Origin: TMP-86 sp046347195
Lineage (GTDB): Bacteria; Pseudomonadota; Gammaproteobacteria; Steroidobacterales; Steroidobacteraceae
Direction: 5' to 3'
Assembly (NCBI GenBank): GCA_046347195.1
Contig: JAXMGQ010000011.1
Location: 1 to 64,000 of the forward strand
DNA length: 64,000 nt
The notes beneath the pieces are model-generated. The model saw nothing but the letters and a program-made list of their open reading frames with translations. It did no database searches and had not been told where the DNA came from. Positions 43,932-54,107 of this stretch are shown here, piece by piece. The stretch's first letter is position 1, and each line of letters opens with the position of its first letter. The position numbers and the translations under genes are program-made.

Positions 43932-44924
43932 ATGCCACGACGCATCATCTTCCCCGCCGCGGGCCAGGTGCAGTACGCCAGCTTCGAGTCGCGCGCGCCC
44001 GGACCCGGTGAGATCCGCGTCCGCACGCTGTACAGCCTGATGAGCATCGGCACCGAGACGACCATCCTGCATGGCCGCTACGATGCGGGCACACACTTTG
44101 CCGCGCGCTTCTCCTTCCCGCAGATCAAGACCGGCGTGCAGGCCGTGGGACTCATCGAGGCCTGCGGCGATGGCGTGAGCGAGTTCGCTCCCGGCGCGCA
44201 GGTCTTCATGCGCATGGCGCACACCGCCGAAGCGACGCTCCCGGCGGCCGCCTGCTCGCCGATACCCGAGGGACTCGATCTCAAGGCTGCCTGCTGGTGC
44301 GGGCTCGCCAAGACGGCCTTTCGCGCCGCCCATGCGGCGCCGTTCCAGCTCGGGGGCGAGGTTCTCATCCTGGGCGCCGGGCCCGTGGGGCAGATGGCGT
44401 TGCGATGGGCCGCGTGTGCCGGCATGAAGGACATCACCGTGGCGGATGTCTCACCGCTCCGCCTCGATCTCGCACAACGCGGCGGCGCGACGCGCTGCGT
44501 GCAGGGACCTGCGGACGCGCTGCGCGCCACGCTCGACCTGCCGCCCGGCGGGGGATTCGAGTTGGTGGTGGATTCCACCGGCAACCCGGCGGTGTTCGGC
44601 GCCGCGCTCGGCCTTGCCTGCCCGTTCGGCAAGGTGGTGCTGCTCGGGGACACGGGATACCCCGACCGGCAGCACCTCACCTCGGACCTCATGACCCGGG
44701 GACTCACGCTGATCGCCACGCATGATCACCACGACCGCGGCGGTTTCGACCAGCGGCGCATCGATGCGCTGTTCTTCCATCTCGTGCGCTCCGGCGCATT
44801 CCGGCTGGAGGGACTGATCACCCACGAATTCGCTCCCCAGGACTGCGCCGCCGCCTACCAGCTCGCCAGCGAGCGGCGGCAGGACGCACTGGGTGTGCTG
44901 TTCGACTGGACTGCGACAGATTGA
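43932..44924 (+). CDS. MDR-superfamily dehydrogenase, BchC/threonine-dehydrogenase-like without obvious zinc site
   Basis: This 330-residue medium-chain dehydrogenase has the Rossmann motif VLILGAGPVGQMALRWA (about residue 139) and ADVSPLRLDLA. The N-terminal catalytic region reads SLMSIGTETTILHGRYD, with no Cys and no GHE motif where catalytic zinc would bind. This matches the BchC-like branch, not zinc alcohol dehydrogenases. It follows the SDR by 6 bases and is probably co-translated. Likely role: NAD(P)-linked oxidation or reduction of a polyol or keto-sugar. Confidence 0.82.
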   Translation: MPRRIIFPAAGQVQYASFESRAPGPGEIRVRTLYSLMSIGTETTILHGRYDAGTHFAARFSFPQIKTGVQAVGLIEACGDGVSEFAPGAQVFMRMAHTAEATLPAAACSPIPEGLDLKAACWCGLAKTAFRAAHAAPFQLGGEVLILGAGPVGQMALRWAACAGMKDITVADVSPLRLDLAQRGGATRCVQGPADALRATLDLPPGGGFELVVDSTGNPAVFGAALGLACPFGKVVLLGDTGYPDRQHLTSDLMTRGLTLIATHDHHDRGGFDQRRIDALFFHLVRSGAFRLEGLITHEFAPQDCAAAYQLASERRQDALGVLFDWTATD

Positions 44925-44934
44925 GGATCCAGGC

Positions 44935-45354
44935 ATGATCAAGCTCGCGCACGTGTGCATCGAATCCGCCGACCTCGAGGCCACCGAAGCTTTTTACCGG
45001 TGCCTGGGACTCAGGCGCCAGTTCGACTTCCGCAACCGGCAGGACCAGCTCGTCGGCTACTACCTCAAGTTCGATGATGAAACCTTCCTCGAGGTGATCG
45101 CCGTGCAGCAGGTGCGGGTGGAAGGCGCGGTGCGTCACTTCGCCATCCAGGCCGAGGATGTGGAGGCGGTGCGCCGCGCCCTCGTGGCGGCCGGGGTGGA
45201 TTGCAGCGAGGCGTACGAGGCGGACGATCACAATCGCATGTTCACCTGCCGCGACCCCAACGGGGTGTTCATCGAGGTCCAGCAGTACGGACCCGCAAGC
45301 CTGCAACGGCACGGCGGCACCTGCCCCGTCGACTACGTGCCGAGGCCCGCATGA
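44935..45354 (+). CDS. VOC-family (glyoxalase/extradiol-type) protein
   Basis: This 139-residue protein has the paired beta-alpha-beta-beta-beta fold pattern: LAHVCIESADLEATEAFY at the start with a metal-binding His, HFAIQAEDVEAVRRAL in the middle, and the terminal FIEVQQYGP with the usual metal-binding Glu. Members are lyases, isomerases or epimerases using a divalent metal. Its start is 10 bases after the MDR stop and its stop overlaps the next SDR's ATG (ATGA). In a chain of dehydrogenases it may isomerise an intermediate. Confidence 0.82.
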   Translation: MIKLAHVCIESADLEATEAFYRCLGLRRQFDFRNRQDQLVGYYLKFDDETFLEVIAVQQVRVEGAVRHFAIQAEDVEAVRRALVAAGVDCSEAYEADDHNRMFTCRDPNGVFIEVQQYGPASLQRHGGTCPVDYVPRPA

Positions 45355-46121
45355 GCGGCGCCGCGCGGGTCTGCATCGTCACCGGCGGCGGCGCCGGCAT
45401 CGGCCGCGCCTGCGTGGCGCAGTTCGCCTCGCAGGGACATCACGTGCTGGTGGCCGACCTCGATGCCGCGGCCGCCCAGGCGTCAGCGCAGGCCGCGCAA
45501 CAGGCGCACGGCATCGAATGCGCAGGGATTGCCTGCGATGTCGCCCGCCGCGCCGACTGCGAGGCCGCCGCACAGGCCGCATTGTCACGCTGGGGACGCA
45601 TCGACGTGCTGGTGGGCAACGCCGGCGTGCAGCAGGCGGCCCGGGTGCTGGATACGGACGAGGCGCAGTGGGAGCGGCTCGTGGGCGTGAACCTGCGCGG
45701 CATCGTGAATGCCTGCCGTGCCGTGCTGCCCAGCATGATCGCGCAGCACGACGGCCGCATCGTGCTCGTCTCCTCGATCAATGCCCTGCTCTCCCCGCCG
45801 GGCATGGGTGTGTACGACATGACCAAGTGCGGCGTCATCGGCCTTGCGAGGAGTCTCGCGGTGGATCACGGCGGCGACGGTGTGCGCGTCAACGCCATCT
45901 GCCCCGGCGCCACGCTCACCGATCATCACCTGAAGCTCGCCGCGCAGCGCGGCCAGAACGAGGCGCAGCTACGCGAGCGCACGCGCGGCTACGGGTTGCT
46001 CGGACGCGTGGCCGAGCCCGCCGAGATCGCCTCGGCCATTCACTTCCTCGCCAGCGATGCCGCCTCTTTCGTCACCGGCGCGACCCTGGTGGCGGACGGC
46101 GGATTCACGATCAAGGGCTGA
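45351..46121 (+). CDS. Short-chain dehydrogenase/reductase (SDR)
   Basis: This 256-residue classical SDR has VCIVTGGGAGIGRACVAQFA, the modified structural motif VGNAGVQ, catalytic Ser in LVSSINA and YxxxK in GVYDMTKCGV, and C-terminal VTGATLVADGGF. It overlaps the VOC gene by 4 bases and ends the operon. Its last 11 bases overlap the convergent aspartic-protease-like gene. It is of the FabG/glucose dehydrogenase type. The substrate is probably the same polyol or keto-sugar handled by its neighbours. Confidence 0.9.
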   Translation: MSGAARVCIVTGGGAGIGRACVAQFASQGHHVLVADLDAAAAQASAQAAQQAHGIECAGIACDVARRADCEAAAQAALSRWGRIDVLVGNAGVQQAARVLDTDEAQWERLVGVNLRGIVNACRAVLPSMIAQHDGRIVLVSSINALLSPPGMGVYDMTKCGVIGLARSLAVDHGGDGVRVNAICPGATLTDHHLKLAAQRGQNEAQLRERTRGYGLLGRVAEPAEIASAIHFLASDAASFVTGATLVADGGFTIKG

Positions 46122-46563
46122 ACACGACCTCGCCACGTCGCGGCGCCGGGGCTCGCGCAGCCGCCTTGAGAATGGCGGATGCGAAATTCGGGTTGTCGGG
46201 ATTGACATCGACCGTGCGCGTCCGCGGGATGACCACCAGATCCATGTCCTCCATGGGGATGGCGCCCAGCAGCACCTGATCCCCCAGCACCAGCGCACCG
46301 AAATACCCCACCCGGTTCTTGAACCGAAGCTCGATCGGGCCAGCGTAAGGAACCAGTCGGCGCGAGCCGTCGGCCAGCGTGACTTCCTTGTGATCGATGA
46401 CTTCCAGGCGAAGCTGCACCTGGATGTGCTCGGGCACACACAGGAACAGCGCGCCGGTGTCTGCGAGCGCACCGGCCTCCAGCGCAGCGATCTCCGGATA
46501 CCGCGGATTGCGTATCGATACCACTCCGTTGACGATGCCCACCTGTGCTTCCCTCTCAGCCAT
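46111..46563 (-). CDS. Retropepsin-like clan AA aspartic protease
   Basis: This 150-residue protein has active-site loop ALADTGALFLCVP (the canonical D-T-G-A) and LLGAIPMEDMDLVV. It is a paralogue of the protein at 35133 with long shared blocks (IDHKEVTLADGSRR, ELRFKNR). The C-terminal 20 residues are longer and Ala/Arg-rich. ATG 46563 is preferred; an in-frame ATG at 46611 would add 16 residues. It is the last gene of the minus-strand run with MscS, DUF2130 and efflux genes. Function is unknown. The two paralogues bracket the rearranged 35.5-46.1 kb segment. Confidence 0.72.
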   Translation of the reverse strand: MAEREAQVGIVNGVVSIRNPRYPEIAALEAGALADTGALFLCVPEHIQVQLRLEVIDHKEVTLADGSRRLVPYAGPIELRFKNRVGYFGALVLGDQVLLGAIPMEDMDLVVIPRTRTVDVNPDNPNFASAILKAAARAPAPRRGEVVFSP

Positions 46564-46607
46564 CACAGGCACCCACCGTACCATGCGCACAACCTCCGCG
46601 GTGCCAG

Positions 46608-47460
46608 TCAAACCGGCGCATTGGCGAAGATTCTCGGCGCATCGGGCAGCCTCACCTCGAGCTGCGGCGTAGAGATCTCGATCTGCTGCGCATGCAAGGC
46701 CGCCAGCATCGCGACATTCAGCTCGCCCGGCGCCGCGGCGAAGTCATCCACGCCCACCCAGGGCTTCACGTCGATGGCCACCGCGGATTCGCCCAGCGCC
46801 GCAGCCTGGACGAACGGCGCCGGCTGCTTCAGCACCCGCGGGTTGGCCTGCACCACCTCGGTGATCAGCGCCAGCGCGCGCGGCAGGTCCGCGCCATAGG
46901 ACACACCGACCCGCAGCTCGCATTGGCGGATGCGGCCGTAGTTGTGCAGGATCTCACCCACGATCTTGCGGTTCGGCACCACCACCCGGGAGCAGTCCAG
47001 GTGCGTGAGCTGGGTGGAGAACAGGTTGATGGCATCCACACGGCCCTCGACCCCGACGATGGCGATGTATTCACCCACGCGATAGGGCTTGGTGAAGATG
47101 ATGGTCAGGCCCGCCACCACGTTGCTGAGCACGCCCTGGGTCGCGAGGGCAATGCCGGCACCGGCGACTCCCAGGCCCGCGAGCAATGGCAGCAGCCCCC
47201 ACGCCCAGTTCTGCGCGCATGATGGCGCAGTCAGGCCGATCAGCAGCACCTGGCACGATGCTGCGGGTGAACAGGATGCGCAGCGGCGGTTCGAGGTCGA
47301 AGCGGTTCAGGCCCTTGGCTACGCGCCGCGCCACCGCGCGACTGACGAACACGCCGGCCGTCATGATGAGCGCGGCGACCACCAGCTTCGGCCCGAAGCG
47401 CATGGCGATGTCGATGAACGTGCCGCGTACGTGATCCAGGGTCTGTGCGTCCAGGCTCAT
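46608..47460 (-). pseudogene. MscS-type mechanosensitive channel, frameshifted
   Basis: The N-terminal part starts at ATG 47460 (overlapping the DUF2130 stop by ATGA) with VRGTFIDIAMRFGPKLVVAA and a first helix. A one-base insertion at about 47250 (GTGCCAGG in place of GTGCAGG) moves the rest into another frame, which continues VLLIGLTAPSC and LLPLLAGLGVAGAGIALATQ. The pore-lining helix and the beta domain with YRVGEYIAIVGVEG and RVVVPNRKIVGEILHNY are intact in that frame. A single base change would restore a protein of about 283 residues, so sequence error is a real alternative to recent inactivation. Confidence 0.8.
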
Positions 47461-48767
47461 GAGGTCGGGTCCTCCTGCGTTGGCTGCAACTCCAGTTCCG
47501 GCAGGTCCTGCTTGGCGAGGCCCTGCACGTCGCCGGCGATGGCGATGAGTTCGTTCATCGCCAGGGTGATCTGCTTCTCGCGCCGCGCCCAGCGCTGCAG
47601 CGTGCTGGTCTTCTCCGACTCGAGTTCCTCGCGCATGCGCCGGAACGAGTCCACGACCGCGCGGATCTTCTGCGCGAACTGCACGCTGGTGACATAGTCG
47701 TACACCGCCTCCATGCTCTCCCCCTTGCCGGCGCTGACCAGCCGCTGCTGGTGCACCTCGAGAAGCCCGGCGCGCAGCGCCTGCGCCAGCGGGATGGCCG
47801 TGCTCCACAGCGTCACCCATACCTCCTCGTGAACGCCGAAGGACTGGCCCTGCGGGAATTCACGCGGGCAGGACAGCGTCACCAGGATGCCGAGGTCCGC
47901 GCCGCAGGCACGCATGTCTTCCTTGAGCTTCACGGTCCAGGGCGCGCTCCAGTCCCGGGCGCGCTTGATCTCCCACAGGATGGTGCCGGCCCGCTGGCCG
48001 GCGCGGTTCATGATGCGGTGGACGATGTCACCGCCGCGCGCACCCTTGCGGACCTCCTCGAACACATCGATGGGGAAGGTGCGCCGCAGGGCCTCCTCCA
48101 CCGTCAGCTCCAGCACCTCGCCCTGCAGCTGCTGCGAGCCCTGCTCCATCTTGCGCTGCGCCGCCACGAGCTGCGCATTCACGTCATCGAGCTTCTTCTG
48201 CAGGTCCGCCTTCTCCAGCGCGGAGCGCTCCTCCACCTGCTGGCGCACCTTGGCCTCGAGCGCCGCGCGCTCGGCATCGAGCTTGCGGGCCGCCTCCAGC
48301 TCCAGGGCCGCCGCACGGTCTCCCAGGGCCGCCTTCTCCCGCCGGAGGGCGATCTCCTGTTCCCGAAGCGCCTGGACCTGCGTGGCCTGCTCGGACAGGC
48401 GGCGCTCCAGGGCCTCGCGTTCCTGGCGCGAATCCTCGACCGCGCGTTCACGCTCGGTGGCCAGCGCCTGGCGATGCGCGAGCTGCTCGCGCGCGGCCTG
48501 CTCGGCGAGTTGCTGGCGAAGCTGCGCGAGCTGCTGCTCATGGCCACGATCGTGCTCCGCGATCTGTGCCTCCAGGCGGCGCTGTTCACGCGAGCGTTCG
48601 GCCGTCATCAGCTCCGCCAGCGCGGCATCGCTGCCCTGCTCGAGGCTCTCGAGCGCGCGGCGGGCGAAACCCTCGTCCAGGCTGAACTCATGCGCGCATC
48701 GGGGGCAGGTCACGCGCGTGTCGGCGGCGATGAGCAGCGGATGGGCGGGAGGGCTGGAGGAACTCAT
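47457..48767 (-). CDS. DUF2130 protein with long coiled coil
   Basis: This 436-residue protein has an N-terminal zinc-ribbon-like CPRCAHEFSL (one CxxC), a coiled coil rich in Glu, Gln and Arg at about residues 35-230, and the DUF2130 domain at about 235-400 with DIVHRIMNRAGQRAGTILWE and RACGADLGILV. The domain resembles restriction-endonuclease-like folds, but no nuclease activity is established. It starts 3 bases after the adaptor gene's stop and overlaps the channel gene, so all are one transcript. It is the only undamaged gene among the four in this run from pump to channel. Confidence 0.88.
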   Translation of the reverse strand: MSSSSPPAHPLLIAADTRVTCPRCAHEFSLDEGFARRALESLEQGSDAALAELMTAERSREQRRLEAQIAEHDRGHEQQLAQLRQQLAEQAAREQLAHRQALATERERAVEDSRQEREALERRLSEQATQVQALREQEIALRREKAALGDRAAALELEAARKLDAERAALEAKVRQQVEERSALEKADLQKKLDDVNAQLVAAQRKMEQGSQQLQGEVLELTVEEALRRTFPIDVFEEVRKGARGGDIVHRIMNRAGQRAGTILWEIKRARDWSAPWTVKLKEDMRACGADLGILVTLSCPREFPQGQSFGVHEEVWVTLWSTAIPLAQALRAGLLEVHQQRLVSAGKGESMEAVYDYVTSVQFAQKIRAVVDSFRRMREELESEKTSTLQRWARREKQITLAMNELIAIAGDVQGLAKQDLPELELQPTQEDPTS

Positions 48768-48770
48768 GCG

Positions 48771-49908
48771 TCAGTGCCTTCCCCGGGCCACCTGGGCGAG
48801 CATCCCGGTCCGGATGGAGTCCGGCGGATTCAGTACCACGCGATCGGCCGGGGCCAGCCCCTCGAGCACCTCGACATCCTTGCCGAAGTCCCGGCCCAGG
48901 TTCACGGACTTGACGGTGATGCGACCGCCGCCGTCCAGCGTCGCCACCTGCAACCCTTCTCCGCGGAACAGCAGGCAATTGGAGGGAATGCGCAGGCTGG
49001 CCGTCCCGGGAGCCAGGGCAAAATCCACTTCTCCATAGGAACCCGGGCGGATGGCCGCGGCGGCATTGTCGACCTCGAGCTGGGTGAGCAAGGTGCGCGA
49101 GGCCGGATCCAGCGAGCCTGCCGTGCTCACCACCCGCGCGGGAAAGCTCTTCCCCGGCAGCTCGGCGATGTGCAGCATCGCCCCTCCCCCCACCTGGATG
49201 GCCGGTGCATAGGCCTGCGGCACGTTGACGTAGACGCGCAGCCGCGAGACGTCCTGGATGTGGAAGAGCTCGGCGCCGGCGGCGGGGCCGCTGCCCGCCG
49301 TGACCAGCGCGCCGACGTCGGTGCTGCGCGCCGTGATGATGCCATCGAAGGGCGCCACGATGCGCTGGAACTGCCCGAGCTGGCGCAACCGGTTGAGATC
49401 CGCCCGCGCGGCCGCGAGCGCCGAGCGCTTGGCTGCCGCATCCGCCAGCTTCTCATCCACGTCCTGCCGCGCCACCGAGTCCGTCGCGAGCATCGAGGAC
49501 CAGCGGGTGGCGGTGGACTGCGCGAGCTGGTCGGCCGCCTGCGCGGTCGCCAGCATCGCCTCGGACTGCGCGATCTGCTGCGTGACCTCCGGCGTATCGA
49601 TCTCGGCGAGCAGCTGGCCCTGCTTCACCCGCGCGCCGATGTCCACCAGCCGCCGGCGCAGGTAGCCATTGGTGCGCGCGTAGATGGGCGCATCGGCCCA
49701 GGCCTGGACGTTGGCCGGCAGCGAGAGCGCATCGCCGGCGGGGTCAGCATCGGCTGGACCACCGACACCGTCAGCGCCGCGGCGGCCTGTGCCTCGCGCG
49801 CCAGCGCATTGCGCCCTGGATGCGCGCCAGCACACCCCAGGCGGCCAGCAGCAGCACCGCGGCGAGCACCAGCCAGCGGCGATTCCTGCGTGCGGGGACC
49901 TCACTCAT
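48771..49908 (-). pseudogene. RND efflux periplasmic adaptor (HlyD/AcrA type), N-terminal frameshifts
   Basis: The start MSEVPARRNRRWLVLAAVL at 49908 gives a signal anchor, then the frame changes twice between about 49820 and 49740 before entering the long open part from LSLPANVQAWADAPIYARTN to the C-terminus. That part has the biotinyl-lipoyl halves (GARVKQGQLLAEIDTPE and RIVAPFDGIITARS), the alpha-hairpin, and the beta-barrel domain. It would join the RND pump to an outer-membrane channel. The two indels prevent a full-length exported product unless they are sequence errors. It overlaps the pump's end and precedes DUF2130 by 3 bases. Confidence 0.78.
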
Positions 49909-52900
49909 GGGGCCGCCTCGCGGCGCGCAGCCGGGCACGGATCAGGTGGAACACCGCCGGCGCACGAAGAACAGCGTGCTTACCGTCGCGGACATAACCC
50001 GCCGATGACGGCGCGCCTGAGCGGCGCATTCTGCTCGCCGCCATCCCCGAGGCCGAGCGCCATCGGCATCATGCCGATGATCATCGCAAAGGCGGTCATC
50101 AGCACCGGACGGATGCGCGACGCCCGCCTGGATCGCCGCGGTCCGTGCATCGACCCCGGCATCGAGCTGCGAGCGCGCGAAGCTCACCACCAGCACGCTG
50201 TTGGCGGTGGCCACCCCCATGCACATGATGGCGCCGATCAGCGCCGGCACGCTCACCGTGGTGTGCGAGGAACAGCATCCAGACGATGCCGGCGAGCGCC
50301 GCGGGGAGCCCCGTGATGATGATGAAGGAACTGCCACGACTGAACCCACCACGATGAGCAGGTACACGAGGATGATCGCACCGAGCAGGCCCAGCAGCAG
50401 CCCGTTGAAGGAGCCCGTCATCGTCTCGGCCTGTCCTCGAATCGTCACGCTGGAACCCTTGGGAACCTTGCCCGCCATGTCAGCGACGATGGTGCGCACA
50501 TGCCCGGCCACGAAGCCGAGATCCGTTCCGTGAACCGAGGCGAACACATCGATCGTCGGACGGGCATTATAGTGGCTCACCACGGTGCGCGGGGCCGACG
50601 CTGCGGCTGAAACGCGCCACGTTTCCCAGCACCTGCGGCGTCGCTCCGGTGCTGGCGTGTGCCGATACCGGCGTCAGCTTCAGGTCCTCGAGCGAGTCGA
50701 GACGGTATTGCGGGGTCTGCACCACCACGGAATAGGAGGTGCCGGTCTTCGGGTCGATCCAGTAGGAAGGCCGGGTCCGAAGCTCCCTGACACGAGACCA
50801 GCAGGTCGCTGGCGATGCCGGCCTTGTTGCGGAGGCCCAACTGCTGCGCCTGGGTTCGATCCACCGCGACGTTGATCTGCGGGTAGTCATCCTGCTGGTG
50901 ATGCACGTCGCCCTCGCGCCTGGATGAGCTGGATGCGGCGCACGAGTTCCTGCGAGTAGGCGCGATTGGCCGCGACATTGATCCCCGTGACCCGCACGTC
51001 GACGGGCGCCGGCACCCCGAAATTCAGGATCTGGTTGACGATATCGGCCGGCAGGAAGGCGAAGCTTACGCCCGGGAAACGCCTGCGCAGCACCTTGCGC
51101 AGCCGGACGATGTGATCGGCCGTCGGGCGTGGTGCTCGGCGAGCGCCACGAACACGTCGGCACGGAGGGTCCCACCGGGAAGGAGGTGCTGTAGGCCAGT
51201 TGATGCCGTAGGGAACTCCGATGTTGTCGGCGATGCTGGCAAGCTCCGCCGCCGGGATCACCTCACGATCGTCGCCTCCACCTCGTCGGTGAGCGCCGCG
51301 GTCTGCTCGATGCGCAGGCCCGTCCGGCCGCGCAGGTGCAGCTTGATCTGCCCGGCATCCACGCCGGGGAAGAAATCCTGGCCCAAGCCCGGCAGCGGGC
51401 CCAACGGAAAGGCGAGCAGCGCCGAGGCGGCCGCGGCGCCGAGGAACACGGCCACGAAGCGGCGGCCGGCATCCAGCGCCCGGGTCAGCCAGTACCGGTA
51501 TCGCTCGCGCATGGCCAGGAAACGGCGGTCGAACGCCTGGTGCCAGCGCTCCAGCAGGTTCGCCGCTCCTTCCACCCTCGCCGCTTCGTGCGCCTTCAGC
51601 CAGTACTTCGCCAGCGTCGGCACCAGCGTGCGCGACAGCACGTAGGAGGCCAGCATCGCGAACACCACGGCCTCGGCCAGCGGCACGAACAGGTACTTGC
51701 GATGCCGGGCAGGAAGAACATGGGGATGAACACGATGCAGATGGCGAGGGTGGACACCAGCGCGGGCAAGGCGATCTGCTGCGCACCCAGCATGATCGCC
51801 GCCTCGACTTCCATGCCCTCTTCCAGATGGGTGTTGATGTTCTCGATGGTCACCGTGGCATCATCGACCAGATCCCCACGGCGAGGGCGAGCCCTCCGAG
51901 GGTCATGATGTTCATCGTCTGGCCCAGTGCGGACAAGCAGATGATGGAGGTCAGCGCGGCCAGCGGGATGGAGATCGTGATGATCAGCGTGCTGCGCCAG
52001 CTTCCCAGGAACAACAGGATCATGAGCGCGGTCAGCGCCGCCGCCACCAGCCCTCACGCACCACGCCCTGCACGGCGGAGCGCACGAAGAGGACTGATCG
52101 CCAAGCGTCTGCACCGAGACATCGTCCGGCAGCTGCGCCTTCACCGCGGGCAGCGCCGAGTGCACCCCGGCGATGACATCGAGCGTCGAGGCATTGCCGG
52201 TCTTGAGCACGTTCATCATCACGGCCCGCTGGCCGCCGAGCCGCACGATGTTGGTCCGCGGTGCCGAGCATCACGCACGTGCGCGACATCGCGCATGGGA
52301 TCACGCTGCTATTGACGTACCGGGGCACGGCAGGTCGTTCAGCTCCTCCACCGTGCGGTGCCGGAATTGAGCCTCACGAAGTACCTGGTGGGACCGATCT
52401 TCTGGGTGCCGGCGGGAATGATGGCGTCCTGCGCGGCGATGGTGTTGGAGACATCCAGCAGCGGAGAGCCTGTTGGCGCGCAGCGCCTGCGGGTCCAGGT
52501 CCACCTGCACCCGACGAAACCGCCTCGCCCAAGGGATAGGGCATGGCCGCGCCGCGCACCGTGGACAGACCCATGCGCACGTGGTGTTGAGCGACAGATC
52601 GAACATCGCGGACTCGGTGAGCGAAGGACTGGACACCGCGAGCTGCAGCATCATCGGCACGGTGGAGGCATTGAAGGCCAGGATGAACGGTGGCGTCGTA
52701 CCCGGCGGCGCGGGAGCGAATCTGGCAGCCGACACGGCCGTGATCTGCGCATACGCCAGTTCCACCACTGGGCTGGAAGAACGTCTTGATCACCGACATG
52801 CCGTTCAGCGACTGCGACTCGGTGTGCTCGAGGTCGGTGACCGTGGTCTGCGCATTGCGCTCCATGTTGAGCACGATGCGGTTGGCCATGTCCTCCGGCG

Positions 52901-53063
52901 GCAGCCCCGAGTAGTACCAGACGGACGCCACGATCGGGATGTCGATGCTGGGGAAGATGTCCACCGCGGTGCGCGCCAGGGTGAAGATGCCCAGCAGCAC
53001 GATCAGCAGGCTCAAGGCGATGAACGTGAGCGGACGCCGCAGCGCGATCTGGACGATCCACAT
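49901..53063 (-). pseudogene. RND efflux pump (AcrB/HAE1 family), heavily frameshifted
   Basis: The gene starts at 53063 with MWIVQIALRRPLTFIALSLL and runs intact to about 52775 (SVIKTFFQPS). After that, recognisable pump segments appear in alternating frames to the stop at 49901: PPFILAFNASTVPMM, TIAAQ-like region, a helix LTALMILLFLGSWRSTL, LGGLALAVGI, VFAMLASYVLSRTLVPTLA, LPADIVNQILNFG, and near the end RPAVFHLIRARLRAAR-like sequence. At least eight frame changes are needed over 2.9 kb. It cannot make a pump as read. The dense single-base indels are unlike the clean genes on either side, which suggests either an old pseudogene or a badly covered stretch of assembly. Confidence 0.82.
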
Positions 53064-53122
53064 GTCAGGCGGCCCGCGGCCGTGCGCGGCCCGAAGCGGG
53101 GTTCGCGCTGCCGGGAGTCAAA

Positions 53123-53407
53123 TCAATAAGGGTAGTCGGTGGAACGCCGGCCCCGCAGCGCCCGTTGTTCCGACCCTTGCCAGAAACGCGGCGGGCGGAA
53201 GTTCTCCACGGCACGACGCGGACCGACTCGCCGGTCGGGGTAATGCCGGTACCGGCAGCGGCAGCCGCCCACCTTGGTGCATCCGTCCAGCGGCAACCGC
53301 GGTGCCTCAGCCGACAGGAATCGCGTGTCGACCAGCGCGAGTGCGGCTTGACACGCCGATCCATCGGCGATCACGCTCACGGCATGCCATCGGCGGGTGT
53401 TGTCCAT
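53123..53407 (-). CDS. Small Cys/Arg-rich hypothetical protein
   Basis: This 94-residue protein starts at ATG 53407 (MDNTRRWHAVSVI). Its centre holds DGCTKVGGCRCRYRHYPDRR followed closely by VGPRRA, and it ends RGRRSTDYPY. The clustered C-x-C, H and DRR/GPRR residues recur in small uncharacterised proteobacterial proteins and could bind a metal or nucleic acid. It precedes the pump gene on the same strand by 59 bases. No function can be assigned. Confidence 0.6.
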   Translation of the reverse strand: MDNTRRWHAVSVIADGSACQAALALVDTRFLSAEAPRLPLDGCTKVGGCRCRYRHYPDRRVGPRRAVENFRPPRFWQGSEQRALRGRRSTDYPY

Positions 53408-53617
53408 TGATGCCGGGGACCTTTCGTTCGGCTGCGAGGGGAAGATTTGCATCATATTCGCTGAAGATGACCCGGGCAATCAACGCCACCCCGGCCCGAC
53501 GGGCGGAAGGCGCCCGCCATTGGCGAAGGCGCGTGACACCCGCGGAAGCGAAGATACTTTAGAATTTTCTTGCAACACACTGTTTTCACTTTGGAATCGC
53601 AAGGCGAAAAATCCACC

Positions 53618-54067
53618 ATGAGCGAGCTGGCATTGAGCGAGGCGCACCTGCCGGACCTCGAGGACGCAGCGCTTCTGTTCGACGGTTACCGGCAGTTCTA
53701 TCGCTACCCTTCGGACATCGAAGCCTGCCGGGCCTACCTGCGGGAGAGGCTCTCACACGGGGAATCGCGCGTGTTCCTGGTGCGTCGCGCCGGCCGCGCC
53801 GTGGGCTTCATGCAGCTCTACCCCTCCTTCAGCTCCCTCTCGCTCCGGCGGGTGTGGATTCTCTACGACTTGTTCGTGGCGGTGGAGGCGCGGCAGCGCG
53901 GCGTGGCCACCCTGCTGCTGCAACGCGCACATGCGCTCGCGCGGGAGACCGGCGCGAGCGAGGTGAACCTGGCCACTGCCCTGGACAACCGCACGGCGCA
54001 GCGGGCCTATGAGCGCCTGGGCTGGGTGCGCGACGAGGAGTTCTGCTACTACAACCTGGTGACCTGA
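53618..54067 (+). CDS. GNAT-family N-acetyltransferase
   Basis: This 149-residue acetyltransferase starts at ATG 53618. The acetyl-CoA-binding motif A is visible as LFVAVEARQRGVATLLLQRA (Q/R-x-x-G-x-A/G), and motif B as YERLGWVRDEEFCYYNL. These enzymes transfer an acetyl group to an amine of a protein, amino acid or drug. The upstream 210 bases are AT-richer than the surroundings (TTTAGAATTTTCTTGC) and probably hold its promoter. It is convergent with the FabH-like gene. The substrate is unknown. Confidence 0.88.
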   Translation: MSELALSEAHLPDLEDAALLFDGYRQFYRYPSDIEACRAYLRERLSHGESRVFLVRRAGRAVGFMQLYPSFSSLSLRRVWILYDLFVAVEARQRGVATLLLQRAHALARETGASEVNLATALDNRTAQRAYERLGWVRDEEFCYYNLVT

Positions 54068-54107
54068 TCCCGCACGGTGCGGGAGGAGGGACTCGCGAGG
54101 GCGAAGC

